DNA of 64,000 bases from a virus, in IMG/VR virus record IMGVR_UViG_3300017706_000970, positions 24,996-88,995 of that record. The stretch is one strand, 5' to 3'. Under the pieces are notes generated by a model. That model was not told the origin of the DNA, searched no databases, and saw nothing but the letters and a program-made list of their open reading frames with translations. Both the position numbers and the translations under genes were made by a program. Of this stretch, positions 63,030 to 64,000 are shown piece after piece. Every line of letters begins with the position of its first letter. Positions within the stretch are counted from its first letter, which is position 1.

Positions 63030-64000
63030 ATGACACAGTTTCCAAATAGTCCATCAGTTGGCGATAAAGTAACTTTCAATAATGCTACCTACGAATGGGA
63101 TGGCAATCGTTGGAAGTCTCTTGGTACTGTTGCAGTTGGTCCTACTGGTGCTGATGGTGTTACTGGACCCACTGGTGCAGACTCTACGGTTGTTGGTCCT
63201 ACTGGGCCTACTGGTGCTGATGGTTCTGCTGGTTCCGCCGGTGTAACTGGTCCTACTGGTCCTATTGGTGCCGATGGTTCTGCTGGAACATCTGTGGGTT
63301 ACACCGCAGGAAATACCGCACCATCTGGTTCAAATACCGGAGACTTCTGGTATGAAAATGATACTGGATTGTACTATGCATATGTATTTGACGGAACTAC
63401 TTTAGGTTGGTTGCAGATTTCTGGTATTGATGGCGTTACTGGTCCTACTGGATCTGCTGGATCTGGTGGTGGAGGTGGTGCTACTTACTATGGTGGTGAT
63501 GGTATTACACTCTCCTCTGGTAATACATTCTCCATAGACTCAAATGCAATCATCCATGTCGCTGGTGTTTCGAGTGATGGTGGAATTACCCTCGGCGGTG
63601 AATATTTGCGGTGGAGCAGTAACGATTCCATCCGTAGTTCTGGTGGTGTTTTCAGGTTCTATGCTAGTGGAACCAATGTCCTGAACATGACACCTTCATT
63701 GCTGGACATGAAGAAGGCTATTAATGTAGAAGGTCTTGCACACTTTGAAGCGGGCATCTCAATGGATGCAGGTGGTATCACCTTCCCTGATGGAACCTTC
63801 CAATCAACTGCATCCAGTGGAATTGCTGGTATAACTGGTCCTACTGGTGAAGCTGGTACTAACGGAACCAACGGCACTAATGGAACTAACGGTGTCACTG
63901 GTCCTACTGGTGAAGCTGGTACAAATGGAACCAACGGCACTAATGGAACTAACGGTGTCACTGGTCCTACTGGTGAAGCTGGTACAAATGGAACCAACGG
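63030..64000 (+). CDS. collagen-like tail fibre, truncated by window end
   Basis: 323 codons up to the window edge, no stop reached. M-T-Q-F-P-N-S-P-S-V-G-D is a standard start of marine phage fibres, followed by Y-E-W-D-G-N-R-W-K-S. Collagen runs, the S-V-G-Y-T-A-G-N-T-A module, V-H-V-A-G-V-S and F-P-D-G-T-F-Q-S-T, then a 63-bp collagen repeat at the edge. Modules are shared with 58879-61569. No Shine-Dalgarno at normal spacing; translation may be leaderless. Confidence 0.8.
   Translation, partial: MTQFPNSPSVGDKVTFNNATYEWDGNRWKSLGTVAVGPTGADGVTGPTGADSTVVGPTGPTGADGSAGSAGVTGPTGPIGADGSAGTSVGYTAGNTAPSGSNTGDFWYENDTGLYYAYVFDGTTLGWLQISGIDGVTGPTGSAGSGGGGGATYYGGDGITLSSGNTFSIDSNAIIHVAGVSSDGGITLGGEYLRWSSNDSIRSSGGVFRFYASGTNVLNMTPSLLDMKKAINVEGLAHFEAGISMDAGGITFPDGTFQSTASSGIAGITGPTGEAGTNGTNGTNGTNGVTGPTGEAGTNGTNGTNGTNGVTGPTGEAGTNGTN
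63297..63425 (+). repeat. dispersed fibre module, copy 2
   Basis: Second copy of the 129-bp module at 60241-60369, differing at scattered, mostly third-codon positions. Confidence 0.85.
63837..64000 (+). repeat. 63-bp tandem collagen repeats reaching the window edge
   Basis: Units start at 63837, 63900 and 63963, each 63 bp encoding 21 residues (G-P-T-G-E-A-G then T-N-G units, then V-T). The first two differ at few positions. The array probably continues past the window. Confidence 0.9.

Noticed and set aside
63659-63997. A 112-residue minus-strand frame of Val/Pro-rich repeats
   Set aside because: It is the complement of the collagen Gly-Pro-Thr codons of the fibre gene, so an artefact of the repeat.
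1-64000. CRISPR arrays, insertion sequences, attachment sites, tRNAs
   Set aside because: None seen on reading either strand; the only repeats are coding collagen-type and fibre-module repeats.

Overview
The window is part of the genome of a T4-like marine myovirus. Almost every T4 morphogenesis and replication protein expected for such a stretch can be recognised: gp8, gp13-gp23, PAAR tip, UvsY, UvsW, gp55, gp47, gp46, RNase H, gp45, gp44, gp62 and RegA. Collagen-like and cupredoxin-like tail fibres of the kind seen in cyanophage-type myoviruses add to this. All genes lie on the + strand, most with overlapping or nearly touching ends. No photosynthesis genes, tRNAs, integrase or host genes were seen, so the host cannot be named.

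Layout. (1) 1-13281: baseplate and fibres (end of an unidentified gene, gp8, a 2535-residue DUF4815-type protein, a small coiled-coil protein, a collagen-like fibre, the PAAR spike tip). (2) 13318-28457: neck, terminase, tail and head genes in T4 order (13, 14, 15, 16, 17, 18, 19, 20, prohead core, 21, 22, 23). The order is broken once, between portal and prohead core, by three non-T4 genes (21807-24607), one of them extremely cysteine-rich. (3) 28491-28524: a strong UUCG terminator, then a tail-tube-fold protein. (4) 29141-43625: recombination, transcription and replication genes led by two sigma70-type promoters. It includes a GroES-like protein and a possible DruA-like (DUF4338) protein between the clamp-loader genes 44 and 62. 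(5) 43650-56455: about 13 kb of sugar genes placed directly after regA, where T4 has DNA polymerase gene 43. They comprise glycosyltransferases, an FkbM methyltransferase, a GNAT, a short DegT-like protein, GDP-fucose synthase, a GDP-mannose-epimerase-like SDR, a split heptose kinase/nucleotidyltransferase pair, a cupin, DUF2061 and UDP-GlcNAc 2-epimerase. (6) 56517-64000: a second fibre cluster with collagen repeats, a cupredoxin-like domain and LamG-like domains, running off the window.

Control. T4-type late promoters (TATAAATA, and a CTAAATA variant) sit in the short gaps before virion genes, consistent with the gp55 late sigma factor encoded here. The sigma70-type promoters sit before uvsY and gene 55. 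The promoter before the second fibre cluster is folded into a hairpin that also holds the Shine-Dalgarno sequence, an arrangement resembling T4 late genes such as e and soc.

The sugar island is the most distinctive region. It appears able to make or remodel several activated sugars (fucose, a heptose, ManNAc) and to transfer them. Whether the target is the virion fibres encoded next door or the host surface cannot be told from sequence.
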